Shown: positions 51,530 to 64,000 of the stretch, piece by piece
Layout: each line of letters begins with the position of its first letter
Position numbering within the stretch: position 1 is the stretch's first letter
Assembly: GCF_949628215.1 (NCBI RefSeq)
Contig: NC_134285.1
Span: forward strand, 26,178,797 to 26,242,796
DNA: 64,000 nt
Direction of reading: 5' to 3'
Origin: Phalacrocorax aristotelis
Taxonomy: Eukaryota > Chordata > Aves > Suliformes > Phalacrocoracidae
Notes under the pieces: generated by a model
What the model was told of the DNA's origin: nothing
The model's database searches: none
The model's input: only the letters and a program-made list of their open reading frames with translations
Translations under genes and position numbers: made by a program

Positions 51530-52859
51530 AGTTCAGGGTCTGTTATTTATTTACATAAAAACACTGACTAGTGCCATGGTTCTACCTCTGAGCAAACAGC
51601 AGCTGCCTGTGCAGGCCAGGCTGTATTTACAGACCTGTGTCCTGAGAGAATCCCTGCTTTGCTCTGGGGGCTGCACGCTCCAGCTGCCCTGTCTGCACGG
51701 GCTGGGGGCCAGGGGTGGGAGGAGGAGGTGCAGACACAGAGATGCAGAAAATGGCTCCTAGGTGCTCTTGCCCTTGTCTGGCCTAGTGCTGCTGGCAGTT
51801 CCCATTACTACCTGCTTCCTTCTGCCCAGTATCATGTGAGCTAAAAGTAAACCCCTACACACACATGCAACAAAGACCCCCACAAGGTGCAGCCGTGGTG
51901 GTGGCTGTATGGTGCTGCAGGGTGTGCGCTGTGCACTTGCAGACCCTGCCAGGCTCAGGACGTGGCTCTGCAGCAGGTGGACATGGGTCTGCTCCAGAGC
52001 TGAGAGCCAGCTGTGGCCTGGTAACAAATGCCTCTAATCTACAGTGCCAGAGCAGGGAGCGCCATGCCAGATGCATTTTTTTTCTGCTAACAGTTTGCTG
52101 GGTGGGTGAGGAACTGCCAGGGCTTTTCTTCCCCAAAAGGGCCATAGCAGGGGCTGAGAGGTGGTGCATGCAGCTGGAGTATCCATGGCCACCAGATGCT
52201 GGTGGCTGCTCTGTCAGGACGGAGGTACTGATTAAGGGTGTAGTGCTGCTGCTGTTTCCACCCACCCACCCCACCCCACACACAGGGCTTGGTAGTGGGT
52301 CTGCCTGCCGCTCCTTGGGAGGGGGCTTTGCCTACAGGCTGCACCCTGAAACCTGGCATGTATAGCCCTACCTTCTCTGTCTCCTTGACCCAGAGCTACC
52401 ACTGGGCATCCTCCTAAAAGTGCCACAAGGGCCATGCTGCCTCCCCTGTGCACACTGCAGGCTGCTCAGGGCCCACCCCTTCCCTTCCTGGGCAGCCAGT
52501 GCCCCCCTGCCTGCAGCAGCTCCTGCTCTTCCCCAAGTGGCTCCAGGTGAGTGGGGCTTCACTAGTGCCCTGGTGCATAAGGAGGTGCAGAGGGATGCCC
52601 CCTGCTCCGGCACGGCAGCCCCACACAGATCACCTGGGGCCTGGGCCTACCTCCCCTGTGTGCCCACACCAGCGTTTCCAATCCAACTGTTCACAGAGCC
52701 CAGGGAAGGTGGGTGCAGCTCTGAGTGGGAGGGAGCCAGGGATACACGCATACGCACCGCCGGAGGATGAAGCAAAGGAGCAATGCACACGCATAAGACT
52801 AGGATGGCAGCAGGAGAGGGGCTGGTGTCATTCCAGTGGCTCAGGCTCCCAGAGTGCTG
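51530..52859 (-). other. CDIP1: CDIP1 3' UTR with poly(A) signal
   Basis: On the minus strand it follows the CDIP1 stop. AATAAA is at plus 51546-51551 (TTTATT). This gives a 3' UTR of about 1.3 kb; many overlapping ORFs in this GC-rich stretch have no similarity. Confidence 0.6.
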
Positions 52860-52971
52860 TTAGCACATGCGCTTGTATGTGTAGATATAGGCCTTGCAGT
52901 TGGGACATGTGTGTGTCACATCCTTGAAGTCATCAAACAGGCAGGGGATCAGGCAGCAGCAGAGATCACAC
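52860..52971 (-). CDS. CDIP1: CDIP1 exon 4 (end of LITAF domain, stop)
   Basis: The acceptor on the minus strand is GCTCCAG. Encodes [30 protein letters not shown] and a TAA stop. Human has CDLGCC where this has CDLCCC. Confidence 0.95.
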
Positions 52972-54596
52972 CTGGAGCATGGGAAGAGGCAGAGTGCTGT
53001 GAGCTGGGCACCCTAGGCAGCCTGTGGGCACACGCTGGGGACAGCAGGGAAGCAGGAGGGTGTGGGGTGCAGGCAAAAGAGGCAAGTACTTGCCCCTGAG
53101 AGCTGACCATGATCCCCTGCTGCTGCAAAGAGCAGCACAGAGCACCTGGCACCTTGGGGTGTGCTGCTGCTTTGGAGGTAGCACTTTCCCCTCCCCGGCA
53201 GAAGCCCAGACCCCAGGCACTGTCATCCAGGAACCCATCCGCTGCCCTGGTAATAGCTCAGGGCTGAGCACCCCACCAAGCCCAACAGCTCAGCCAAGGC
53301 CACCAGCGTCCACCATCACCACAGGGCTGCTGGCAGCAGGGAGGCCACAGCTCTACATGTAGCACCTACCCCACGAAGCAGCAGAAGAAGCCAAGAAGGA
53401 AGCTCATGAGCCCAATCTCATAGGTGATCTTGGTGGTGATGGCTTGCTGGCAGTGGGGACACACCGTCTGCACAGGGGCAGCCTGGAAGATCTCTCCCTG
53501 CAGCACTGTCACTGTGGTGGCAGTCCCTGATGGGACGAGGACTGTCGCCGTGTGGCCGCCAGGAGAGGGGTAGTGGCTGGGGGCAGGGTAGTAGCCCATG
53601 GCCGGGTGAGGGCCTGGGGGTGGGTAATAACCTGCTGGGAATGAGAAACGTGCAAAGGTGAATGTCGCTCTGTGCAGCAGGAGAGGCCACATCCTTGCTG
53701 GGCAGATGGCCCAGCCTGCTGCCACACCTTGCGGCACCTTGCCACCCCTGCTGCAGGTGTGCACCCCACCCGGAGGAGCACCCCTGTGAGCATCAAATGG
53801 CAGCCCCCAACTCCCGTTGGGTTTCCCCACCACACTCCCCCAGGGCACCGGGGTCCGGGGGGAGTCCTTGCCCATCACCTCCTCCCACGTGGTACTCACC
53901 AGGCGGCACATAGGGCCCAGAGCCGTCTGAGGGCATGTGGGGGGGCACAAACCCCGGCTGCGAGGGTGGCTCGTATGGGGGGGGCCCAAATTCAGGAGGG
54001 GGGATGGGAACCCCCTGGGGCTGTCCCACAACAGGGTTGACACCATCTGAAAGGCAACACAGAGTCAGCAGCCAGGCCAGGAGGCAGCAGAGCTGATGGG
54101 GAGATGGTAGCTTGGCTGCGTGGTCTGGGGCAGGGGGTTGGTCCCAGCAGGGAAGGAAGACAGGACATGGGGTGGGGGGTTGCCCCCCCCCCAGCCTTAT
54201 CCTCTGGGCCATAAGCAGCCCAGATTAACCTCCCATTACCCACAGCAATAAGCCAAGCCAGGCTTTGAGCAGGGAGTGCTTTCTACTCTTGTCACTTCCC
54301 CGGGGCCCTTCTGCCTCCCCGGAGGGTGGACAGTGACAGAGCAAGCCAGCTGTTGCACCCCACTCCCCAGCACACGCATGCTGTACGGCAGAGCTGCAAG
54401 GAGAGGCCACAGCCAGGGCCCTCCCAGGGAAACCATGCTCACTTGGCTCCTGCCCACTCAGCAACATCACCCCAACACCCCAGAGCAGCTGGGATTCCCC
54501 CTCCCAAGTACCTGCTGCGGTGGGCGGTCCATGCTTCTCCTCTATCAGCGGTGCCGAGGGGCCTCCTGGGTAGGGTGGCGGAGGGTCATTGGACAT
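52860..54596 (-). CDS. CDIP1: CDIP1, LITAF-domain p53 target (4 coding exons)
   Basis: Cell death-inducing p53 target 1, a late endosome/lysosome membrane protein linked to TNF-dependent apoptosis downstream of p53. Minus-strand exons in transcript order: 54512-54596, 53900-54046, 53370-53631, 52860-52971; phases agree, 201 residues (human 208). The N-terminus is Pro/Gly/Tyr-rich with PPPY motifs and a PSAP motif. The C-terminus is a LITAF/SIMPLE domain: CPHC, a hydrophobic Cys-rich in-plane segment ([29 protein letters not shown]), then HTCPNC. The start ATG at 54596 is fixed by [13 protein letters not shown] matching human. HMOX2 lies tail-to-tail with it, as in human. Confidence 0.95.
53370..53631 (-). 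CDS. CDIP1: CDIP1 exon 3 (LITAF domain start)
   Basis: Encodes [35 protein letters not shown], the [11 protein letters not shown] zinc knuckle and the hydrophobic segment. The acceptor CCCAGCAG is a NAGNAG site, so the exon may start three bases earlier at 53634. Donor on the minus strand GG|GTAGGT. Confidence 0.94.
53900..54046 (-). CDS. CDIP1: CDIP1 exon 2 (Pro-rich region)
   Basis: The acceptor is GCCTTTCAG and the donor CCTG|GTGAGT. Encodes [20 protein letters not shown], close to the human [11 protein letters not shown] region. Confidence 0.93.
54512..54596 (-). CDS. CDIP1: CDIP1 exon 1 (initiator)
   Basis: 28 codons plus one base; the donor is CAGCAG|GTACTT. The 5' UTR part continues to an acceptor-like CTTGCAG next to 54610, so at least one non-coding exon lies further upstream. 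Confidence 0.93.
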
Positions 54597-55114
54597 GGCT
54601 CAGGGCAGCTCTGCAAGGAGACAGAAGCCTTTACAAGAGACACCAGCCTGTGGCTGCACACGGGCACCTGACCAAGCTGTGCTGTGCTTGGGGAAGGAGG
54701 TGGCAGGTAACAGAGGGGCCCAGGGCTGGCCACAGCCCCGAAGCTGGACAGGCTTCAACCCAGGCAGCAAATCCAAGGCATAACATCTTCCTGCCAGCTC
54801 CACAGGGCCTTCCCTGTAGCACCCACACATAGTGTGACAGCAGTGCACCAGCATGGCTTGGCTGCATTGCCCATGTACTGGGGCAGTACTGGGCTGGAAG
54901 CTGCTCTGCCAAGCGCCTCGGCTGCAGCATTACAGGTCCAAAGATGGGGAAGAGCTTCCCACGTTGCCCACAGCCCCCCAACTCCACCTAGCAGAGTGAC
55001 ATGCAACGCTGCGCCCCAAGGGGATGGCAGGATCCCCTGAGCCTGGAGCACAAACTCTGAGGTGGAGGGTGCATACTCACACAGAGCATCTCTAAATTTA
55101 CTTCTAAAATTTAC

Positions 55115-55158
55115 CTGTCCTCTTCCTTGCAACAAGGAGCTCGGAGGCCTCAACACAG
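55115..55158 (-). other. Candidate CDIP1 leader exon
   Basis: Minus strand: TTGTTTTTCTTAG acceptor, then either GGACAG|GTAAAT (44 nt) or CTCTGT|GTGAGT (to 55081, 78 nt). Non-coding. Splice-like signals only, no homology. Confidence 0.25.
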
Positions 55159-55159
55159 C

Positions 55160-58100
55160 TAAGAAAAACAATTATTCTGAGCAGCATAGGTTGGAAGCCG
55201 GCTCACCCCACTGAATCTGTGTGAAAGGAGATGGCAAGAGAGTTACAGAGATGGAGCGGCGCCACTGCCACAGCACTGCCTTGGCTGCCATGCCAAACCC
55301 TCTCCTCTCCCTGGTGCAGGCACGGGGAGAGTGGGTCTGGGCAGGAACCTCCCCACAAGTGCCCCCTTGATGGCAGACACAAGGCTACATGTCCCTGGTA
55401 TGTGGAAAACGCCCAGCGGCACGCTCTGAACTCCAAGGAAGTGCAACAACATCAAGAAACTTGACTTCCCTGTTTACTCTGGCTCAGTTATATCTGGTAC
55501 GACACAACTAAATCAGGAACTACAAATGGAGGCTGTTCACTCGGTGTTTGGGAAAACTGCCATCAGGCATGGGACATAGTGACATTGCTGTCAGTGCCCA
55601 GGCAGCAGCATGAGCTCCCCTTAGGGGCTGAGCAGCTACCCAAAATCCCCATCCTTTGTCCCCCAAAGGGCCAGGAGCAAATGTCACCCTGCTTGTCCTG
55701 TTCCCACTGGTCTCCTGCTCGCCTCAAGGCAGGTGAGCATGCTTTGAGGACAGTGCTTTCTCAGCTGGTCCCACTCCAGCAGCTCCTGACTGAGCAGGAA
55801 AAAAACACACCCAGGCTACAACCAGCCCGCAAGAATCCCACGGGCACAACCGGGGCAGCTCTGGACCCCAACAGATAGCCGCAGCAGGCACTGCTCCCAC
55901 ATTACCCCCCCCAGCATGACTGGCAAAGCTGCCTCGCAGCCCTGGAGCGACAGAAACCTCCTGCTCAGCCCCAGAGAGCTCAGCGCCAAGGGGTACTGGA
56001 GCAGGGCTGAGCCAGACAGCACCCTGCTCGGGTCACTACTTTGGGAGGAGAGGCAGCGAGGCTCCCTCCAGCCCTGGCGCCAATGCCACACACTGGGCAA
56101 CCTTCCTGAGGCACGCCAGCCTCCATGGCAGGAAATCTAATCAAGTCTGCAGAGAAGCACCATTACCCACTGCTGATCACAGAGCAGCATGTTGATCCCC
56201 CCCCAGGAGATGAGCAAAGCCTGGACCAGCATAGGGTCTCCCCAGGATGTCTGTATTTACTGACCAATATTTCTCCCCAGAGGCCTTAAGTGGTATGTTG
56301 CAGACACACAGCTTCAAAGTGTAATACAGGGGTGGCTGGGAGGTACCTTCCCCCTGCTTTTCTCTCCCATTTCTTCCTTAAGAGACAGGGGAAGGAGAGC
56401 CAGCCTGTAGAGCAGGTACAGCAGAGCTGCCATGGCACGGAGCGCTTCCAGGTGGAAGAAAGCACCCGGAGTGCAGTGCACTGCAGAACTCTCCTCCTTC
56501 AGTGACCTACAAAGCTACAAACTGGGCTGTGCTCTTTTTAGCTGCACTGGGGATGTAAAGAAAATGACTTATTCTTCTGAAAGTAGCCAACCAACCCACC
56601 CTGCACACCCAGTAGCCTCAGACCTTCCTGCCCCTATGCTTGCAGGGCTCCTGGATGAGCCCAGCCCAACCGGCACATCCCTGAGTCCTTACCTGGGGGC
56701 ACCGGCCAGCCAGGGAGCTTTCCTTGCCCTTGCAGGCCAGCTGAGCCCACGGCTTTTCTAATGTAATCTCCTCCCGTTACTGCTCAGATGCTGCCTTCCT
56801 GTAACATAACATCCTTCAACACTCCCCAGCCTTACTACCCTGTCATCAAAGCAGCTGGCAAGAAAACTCAGAAGATGAGGAGACCAAGAGGCAATCCCAC
56901 CCACGTGCTCCCCCAGCTGCTCTGGAAACACAGATAAAGCAATAGCCTGAGACTGAGCCAGCAATTAATCCTGCTCCCTTGACCAGCAGGAAGAGGCAAC
57001 CACGAGGGCCACAGCCATTGGATCTCAGAGCCACACGTGCACTGGGATAAAGGAAGCTGCAGGGGCTGCAGAGCTGTTCTGCTTGTATTTGGCAGACTCA
57101 GTCATTCGTAATGCAATATTCTGCTTATTAAGAGAGTTCTGTAAAGAGCAAGATGTTGGCTGTGTGCCCTTCCCAGGAGGAAAAGAAAGCCTGTTGCTTT
57201 TAAGCCACTTAGAAGCTGTTTCTCATGTGCTTTCTTTTATCCCAGTGTGAGAAGCACAAAAGCTGCCCCAGCCTATTTCCGACAGAGAGCTCCATGGGGA
57301 CCTGGAGGGCACAAGGCTTCCCCTCCACACTGGGTCAGGAGCTACCCCAGAACATCACTCACTGCCCTGGCACAGACAACCCTCCAGTATTCCCTCTCAA
57401 AAGCAATGTAGCCAAAGCAAAGCAACCCAGATCCTCCCTCTCGTATGGCAGCACAGAGAGGCAACCTTGCTCTCAGGAGCTAGCTAGCAGCACCCCTGCA
57501 AAGAGGCAGAGTTTCCCTCAGCGGCACCCTCCAGTGCAGGAGAGAGGGGAGCCTGCAGCATGCCCCCCCAGGAGGGTCCTTCTGGGCTGAAGCAGATTGA
57601 TGGTATCTGGGCATAGGGAAGGGAGCTGGGAAGATCCAGCCACTAAACAAAAACACAGCAGTATTTTACATCAAAACATGATCCTCTGAAGCACATAACA
57701 ATGACTCTTGCTGCTGCTCATTTATGGTTTTACCCACTAGCTTTTGGCAAAGCCAACTTACTTTGCTCCTCTGTCTTGCAAAAGAGACGACTTCTGCTCA
57801 CGGCACCACCACAGGGGGAGACTTGGAGTCCGGTGGCAGCTCACCTCCTGTGTTCCTGTCACACAGAGCCTGGAGCACCCTTCCCAGGGATGGAACCCTG
57901 GCAGACTGGGCTCTGCCCCAGGATCTCCAGTCACCCACACTGGCAAGATGAGCCATTCTGCCAGGATACTACAAAGCTGTCCCACATTAACTATGCAGGT
58001 TTATTAAAGTTGAATCACCAGTGCATTTCTGTGTCACAAAACCAGATTAGATCAAACTAGCTGTTCTCACATGGAGGAAGAAACATTCCCAAAGACTGAG

Positions 58101-61100
58101 GTAATTGCATCCACACTAGGGCTTACTGAACTAACCATGCTCATAGACCAGCTGAACACCTAGGGGAAAAATAAGAGCTTTGTAAAAAAACTTTAGGCTA
58201 AGTTTACCAGGCTTAAGTTCAAGATCTGATGGAATCACCAATGTCTAGTGCAGGTCCATTGGGAGCAAGGACCATTGCAGGATCAAAAGACTCAAAAGGA
58301 GTTGGTTACCAGTAAAAGGATGGACAGAGGAGATGCTATTTCCAGCTAAAAATGCAAATTAGTTCTTAACTGGAAAAAGAGCTTTTACTGGCTCCTCTAA
58401 ACTAATGACAGAAGATGAACCCACCACGCAACTGTTGCAAACACTGCTGTTAAATGCAGGAGACAAGCAAAGGGCCCCCACAGGCTGGCAGCATGACACA
58501 CCAAGCAGAACAAGGATCAGGGGACAGAGGTTACCTGCTGGGGCAGCCCATCCCTCTTTCCCTCTCTGGGTACAACACCCCAGAACTTCTCTTCACATGC
58601 CAGCGGTGTGTTGGCCATCCTGCTCCTGCTATTCCTGTGGGAAGCCTGTTCCAGTCCCCCACTGCTCTGACAGCCTTGCAGTTTCTAGCTTATTTGTAGC
58701 TAGATTACACGCATCTGTTCTCGAGCCCAAACAGCTTTAGTTTGCTCCCTGCTTGCTGTAAACAGCCATCATGCCCTGTCTGAGACTTTGTTTCGCTAGG
58801 ATGAACACACTGAGCGCCGGCGAGGTATTTCTGCACTATGTTTTCAGTGCAAGCCTGTTATCTCCCTCAAGTCTAGATCGGCAACCTGAAGCTGTGCTTG
58901 GCTGTGGCAGCAGCAAGCATTGCCCATGCTGGGACCTCCTCCGGCACATGCTGCTGCAGTATGGATGGGACTGCAGCTGGTCTCGCTGCTCCAGCAAGCT
59001 TCACCTGCCCTGTGGCACTGCCATGGGACTGCATAGTCACACCTGGTCACCCCTCATCCTCCTCTACTGTCTCAGAGCTTGTAGCCTTTATGGGTGGCTA
59101 GGATGTGGACACAAGGGACTAAACCACAGCTGCATGGGAGCCTACGCATGGGCTAGGCTGGAGCTTTTAGAAGGAAAATAAAAGAGAAAAGATCCGGATC
59201 CCCACCGCTCCTGTTAGTCCTGCCAGGGCACAGCAGCGTGACACACACAACCAGGAAAGCACAACTCCATTGCAGTCCCAAAAACAGAGAGGGCTTGGTC
59301 CACCCAAGCTATGGCTTCAGCCCGTGTGCCCTCCCCTACAGCTGGCTCTGGGCTCCCTGGTCGATCCAGGGTCTCATTTCAGGCAGCTTTTGGGTGAGAA
59401 CGAACAGCAGGTCTCTGGATTCCCCCAGAATTCCTGGACAGGGCGTTAAGTCCCAGCCCCAACAGGTCTGTCTGAGGTTTCTCTACAGCAGTGAGCACAG
59501 CCAAAGAGCCGGTAGGGCAGCACAGAAACACAAGGCTTTCTAATCCACCTCCTTCCCGTGCTCAGCAACCCTGACTCTAGTCAATTAGGGATTGATACCC
59601 CAATGCCCATGGTTCCCATTACTGACATGTCCAAAACTGGTGGCCACAAAGCTCTCCCAGCCACTTACAGCAGCAGTGAGAGGAGCTGATGCATTAGGGT
59701 TCCTTGTTCCCCACTGGCTGTATTTCTCCCTGCTACATCACTGCGGAAACAGTCTGGGATTCAAACATGGCAAGAGGAAAGCTCTGCCCATCCAACCTAC
59801 TCTCCAAATAGCTATGTCATCAAAATCAACTGAAGCGTGGCACATAGTGGGGCCAGAGAACAGGTAACATCATGACAGGTCCTAGCTGAATGTATGCTAA
59901 CATGCCATAAAAGCTCACCCACCAGCTCAACACATTGAATAGATAATGCCGTGAGGACGACAGCCAAGGTAATTCCTGCAGTACTTGGAGACCCAAGATT
60001 TCGTCTGTTAATGCCATTCTGCCCTGGCAGCAGCCGTGTATGCTTCAGGCTACTTCCTCCTGGACAAAATCACCAAGGGTAAGACAAATCTGAGAAAGAC
60101 AGAGCAGATCAGCGGCAAGTCTAACTCACGCGCAAACCCTGATGGTGCATTGCTGGCCCCGTGCAGCTCCGAGTCAGCCTCACAGCGCAGCTGAGATCCA
60201 CTCCCACAAGCAGAAACACAGCATGTGTTGTCCTTGCTCCTCCTGCAATTGATAACTGGAGACCCATGGTGATTCAGCTTTGTTTTGCCTACATGAGCAG
60301 TGGCTCCAGCCACTGAGACAGGAAGCAGGATTTATTCATACCCAACCATGTTCAGTGATGTTGGCACTTCAAAAGCACATTTTTGGAGCTCTTCCTCCAC
60401 AAAAAATAACTTCCGATATTTAGAAGAGGAAAAAACACACTAAAATTAAATTAATAAATAAAAGGCTATGACCACTTCCAGCTTCGTTGCACATCAAACA
60501 GACACAAATTTCAGCTTCCAGGCTTTTGCAAATACATCTTTAAAAGCAAAGTTGAGTGTTCCAAAGAAGCTCGGCTCCCTTGCTGAGGCCAGCCTCTTTC
60601 CTTTTAAAAAAGGAACAGTGTTGCGTCCAGTACCACCCTAGCTCTCCTCGAGCCAGGAAGGCTATCTGTGTGCCACAGGCTTCTACCTGCTCCAGAAACA
60701 GGGAAATACTGAAACTAAGAAGGCAGAAAAATGTGCTACATATGAGCACAAAAGGCAGATCAGATGCTGGCAAAATCTCATTTGACCAAAAGCCTGTCAC
60801 CCTTTAAAAGGGACTTTAGGGGTAGCAAGAAGAGACTGAACCAAGCAGGGTCAGATGAGATGTGGACACAGCCATACCCTGACCGTGGCAATCACAATTG
60901 CCCTCCTCCACAACAGCACTGCTGAGCAGCATCTCCAAAGCCCAGCCTGGACATGCTCTGCAGCATGTTCTCTGCATTACACCTGTGCCACAGAGCAAGC
61001 CAGGGATGCTGCCCTCTCCGCACACATGCCTGCTCGCACACAGCTTGCAGGGACATGGCTCAACTCCCACTGCTCCTGAAAGCATCACAAGCAATCCACA

Positions 61101-64000
61101 GCAGACAGCTCTTACCTTGGAAGGAAAGATAGCAAAAATCCCTGCTGAAAAAAGCAGTATCGGGAGTTATTTCTGCCTAGTTTTTACATGGAACAAAAAA
61201 AAATATAATGTTTTCCCTTTGAACGAGCCAAACTTCCCCCTCTGCCTTGCCTCTTCCCATGCGCGTTTGCTGCCTCCAGCTTGCACACCATCTCCCCAGA
61301 GCCAGGAAGGGAGAAATAAACAGCAGACAGTGCTGCAGCCTCCTTTAGAAAGAGGATGCCCTGGCAATCCTTGACCAGGTGGCATGTATCCCCTTCTTTA
61401 CCCCACTGTTAACCCTACCAGCACCTCCTCAAGTCATCATCCTGGTCCTGGGCAAGAAAGCAAGTGGGCGCATGCCTACAACACACTCGCACAAGGCACA
61501 GATGGAAACCCAAGTTAAAGACTAACTGAAAAGTCTGTTCTTTTTCTGAGCAACTCAGCTGCATTTCCCCAAGCACGAGGTCTGTGCCTGCAGCACCGCT
61601 GCCAGGGAACGCAAACACGCCATGCATAAACAGCCAGGCTGCTCAAGGAACAGTAGATTTCTCCCACGCTTCTGCAGTCAGATTTCAGCTGCAGGAAACT
61701 GCTCCTTCCAGGAGGGTCAGGCTCTTCCTTCGGTGCAGGGAGGGAGAGTTCTACTGGCAAAGCAGGACAGAAGCGGTCCTTTAACACAAAGGACTGCCGG
61801 AGGAGAAGGTTACTCACCATTCAATCCAGCTATGTCAGATGGCCAAAGCTCCCTGCTCTGCTCTACAGTATACGAATCTCTGGAGGAGCATTTGTTGCAG
61901 TCATTTACCTCGGGACCTCAGACATGTCATCTGACCTTCTGTGTGCCACCGTAACTCAGCAGGCAAATCAGCTAAGAGCAGGATCCTCACTGGAAGCCAG
62001 GTGTCCAACGCAAGATTTCTCAGGGCATTAAATTCAAAGCAAATCAGATAATCTCCACAATGCAGCCCAGGCTCAGCTGTCCTCAGCCAGAGACTGAAAT
62101 TACTGCTTTGCACAGCCCCTCTGTATGGATATCAGGAAAACTGGACACAAAATTCCCCTGCTTAAGACAAGAATGGTTTATCCACAACACCCACAAAGGG
62201 TTACACGCGGGAGGAGGCTTGTCAGGACTTGCTGCCGCCTCTGGGATTCTCTCCAGTGCTATTCGCCTCCAGATGGGCTGACCAAGTGCTTGTTGGCTCC
62301 CCACACTGAGGCTGCAGAAACAGCATTGCCAGGACTTGGTTAACCTGAACATTTAAAGAAAAACCAGCTAAAATGAAAAGAGTGAACTAGAGCAGCTCTT
62401 TGCTCTGTGCCGCTGGCTTCCAAGCCACAGCACACAGCTGTGGGAAACATCACGTGTCTGCAGAGCTCACCATGCCAGCAGTGACATCCAACAAGAGCCA
62501 AGAGGGGCTGTGACCTACCAGTGAGGACAGGCCATTACCCCACACTTCAAACCTGAACCCCAGCCCTTATACGTTTAGGGCACCAGCCAAGGCTCAGGTG
62601 GGCACAGAGCACTCTGGACTACCAGGGCAGCTGACCTCAGCCCCCAGAAGTTTTCTGAACACAGAGCAAGCACAGAGCACACTGCAGCCAGGCTGCCTTG
62701 CAGGCTGCCACTGGCCCTGGAAAATACATCCCCTCCTACTCAGGAGGTGATTTCTGTTCAGACCTTACCAGCTGGGGACCTGGCCTCACAAAAGAAGACA
62801 GACAATAATACACCAGGTGTTCTCATGGATGCAAAGATGAGATTTAAAAGAAACATTAAAACCAAACCCGAGTTCCTCTGCACCTTAGCAGTCTGTTCCA
62901 GAGAGACTCAGATGAGAAAAGGAGGGGCCTGCAAGACAAATCTCTGGGGAACCAGAGAGCTTTTCCGTGAGACTTTCACTGAAGTTCACAAACAGCCCAA
63001 ACTAACGCTTGATAACATCCATAGGAAAGCACCCAGCAGTATGAGCAGCTGTTGCCTGGAGTCCTGCACATCTACTTAGTTTTTCCCTTGAGAGGATAAA
63101 CACTGCATTACATCATTCATTTGATATCTAGTTAATAATGTTAATAATATAACCTGCAATAATCTAGAGCAAATAAAACCAAGATCTACTCTGATACTAT
63201 GATGTTTTAGCGTAACACCAAACTTACCAAGTCTTGTGGCACAGTTTGTTGGTTTAAACAAACACAAACCCCCAGTCCAAGAAGCTTAACAGCAAGCGGA
63301 AGTCCCAGGGTTGATCAGACAGAAGTTCCGCGGTTCCTTGCATTAAAGACAGTCACAGCTCCACAGGTCACCTCTCACGGCAGCCCATAACAGACGGTTA
63401 AGGATGAGTTAGGAAGCAAACGAAGGCAGAATGACACACACCTCCGTCAGTCCCTCCTGCTCCCAACACTCAGGGTTTCAGGGATTAGATAGCCTCAAGT
63501 TTCTCCATGGACCACCCTAATTCCTTCATAGCCCACCAGATCGCTGAGCTCTGCCTCAGACAGCAGTGGCAAGGTCTGCTCTTCAGTTACCTATGCAAAA
63601 AAGTGTCTCGTATTGTCACAGCCTGCTGCGTGCCCATTTCAATGGTACCTCCCAGCTCTCACACAGAGAAGATGAATACAAGATGATTACCCACTATGTC
63701 TCACAGCACAACTCAGTATTTTATAGATTTCCTTCCCAAAACTATACTAAAAATATTTTATTCCTTTATGCACCCCATTTGTTCATTACTCCCTCATTCT
63801 CTAGAATTTTTTGAGAGAAAGTAAAATAATACAGCTACATTATCGCTGAATCAAACTGATTAGATGTGTGACTTCCATTAAATAACACAGTAAGTTCCAA
63901 GGGAGGAGGAAATTAGAGTCGTAGAGGATCAGCACTTCTGTGGAGATGTAGCTGCAATTCAGTTTCAGAATTAATCAGAGCCCAAGAGCCTATTCAGAAT
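55160..64000. other. No gene recognised; probably 5' intron of CDIP1
   Basis: Nearly 9 kb with no known coding similarity, RNA gene, CpG island or clear repeat. Because CDIP1 needs an upstream exon and no promoter-like island is visible, its first exon probably lies beyond 64 kb (inference). Confidence 0.5.

Noticed and set aside
51480-55460. Numerous ORFs over 100 codons on both strands around CDIP1
   Set aside because: GC-rich UTR and intron sequence; only the four exons with LITAF/CDIP1 similarity have matching splice phases.

Overview
The window is vertebrate nuclear DNA, almost certainly from a bird. The evidence is intron-exon genes with conserved GT/AG splice sites, CR1 LINE fragments ending in the ATTCTATG-type tail, an avian-type endogenous retrovirus LTR, and CpG-island promoters. 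Four protein-coding genes can be rebuilt: SLX4 (+), a C2H2 zinc-finger gene (+), HMOX2 (+) and CDIP1 (-). I saw no bacterial or viral operon, CRISPR array, tRNA or rRNA. Species is not resolved; the LTR type makes a non-galliform bird plausible (inference).

Layout. 1-5.9 kb: no recognisable gene, one CR1 scrap and one exon-like segment at 3747-3849. 5.96-32.3 kb: SLX4 in 14 coding exons whose phases all agree (about 1885 codons), with introns carrying CR1 copies. One CR1 is split by a rearranged, minus-strand endogenous retrovirus with a perfect 5-bp target duplication. 32.3-34.9 kb: featureless. 34.9-35.1 kb: a decayed zinc-finger relic beside a CpG island. 35.2-41.3 kb: an 11-finger zinc-finger gene whose intron holds ancient CR1 remains. 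41.5-42.4 kb: CpG-island promoter for HMOX2. 46.3-50.6 kb: HMOX2 coding exons. 51.5-54.6 kb: CDIP1, tail-to-tail with HMOX2. 54.6-64 kb: probably the CDIP1 5' intron, with one candidate leader exon.

The genes do not form a pathway. SLX4 is the scaffold for structure-specific endonucleases in Holliday-junction and crosslink repair. The zinc-finger protein is a probable DNA-binding regulator. HMOX2 is the constitutive, ER-anchored heme oxygenase. CDIP1 is a p53-responsive LITAF-domain membrane protein. HMOX2 and CDIP1 face each other tail-to-tail as in human. SLX4 lies nearly 1 Mb from HMOX2 on human chr16p13.3, so this block shows a rearrangement relative to human (recalled map).

No new biological system was found. 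The observations most worth checking are: a CR1 inverted repeat flanking SLX4 exons 7-8, which total 369 nt and are in frame; a substituted TRF2-binding motif in SLX4; the uncertain SLX4 5' end; the zinc-finger relic; an intact 191-codon ORF inside the broken retrovirus; and NAGNAG acceptors in both HMOX2 and CDIP1.
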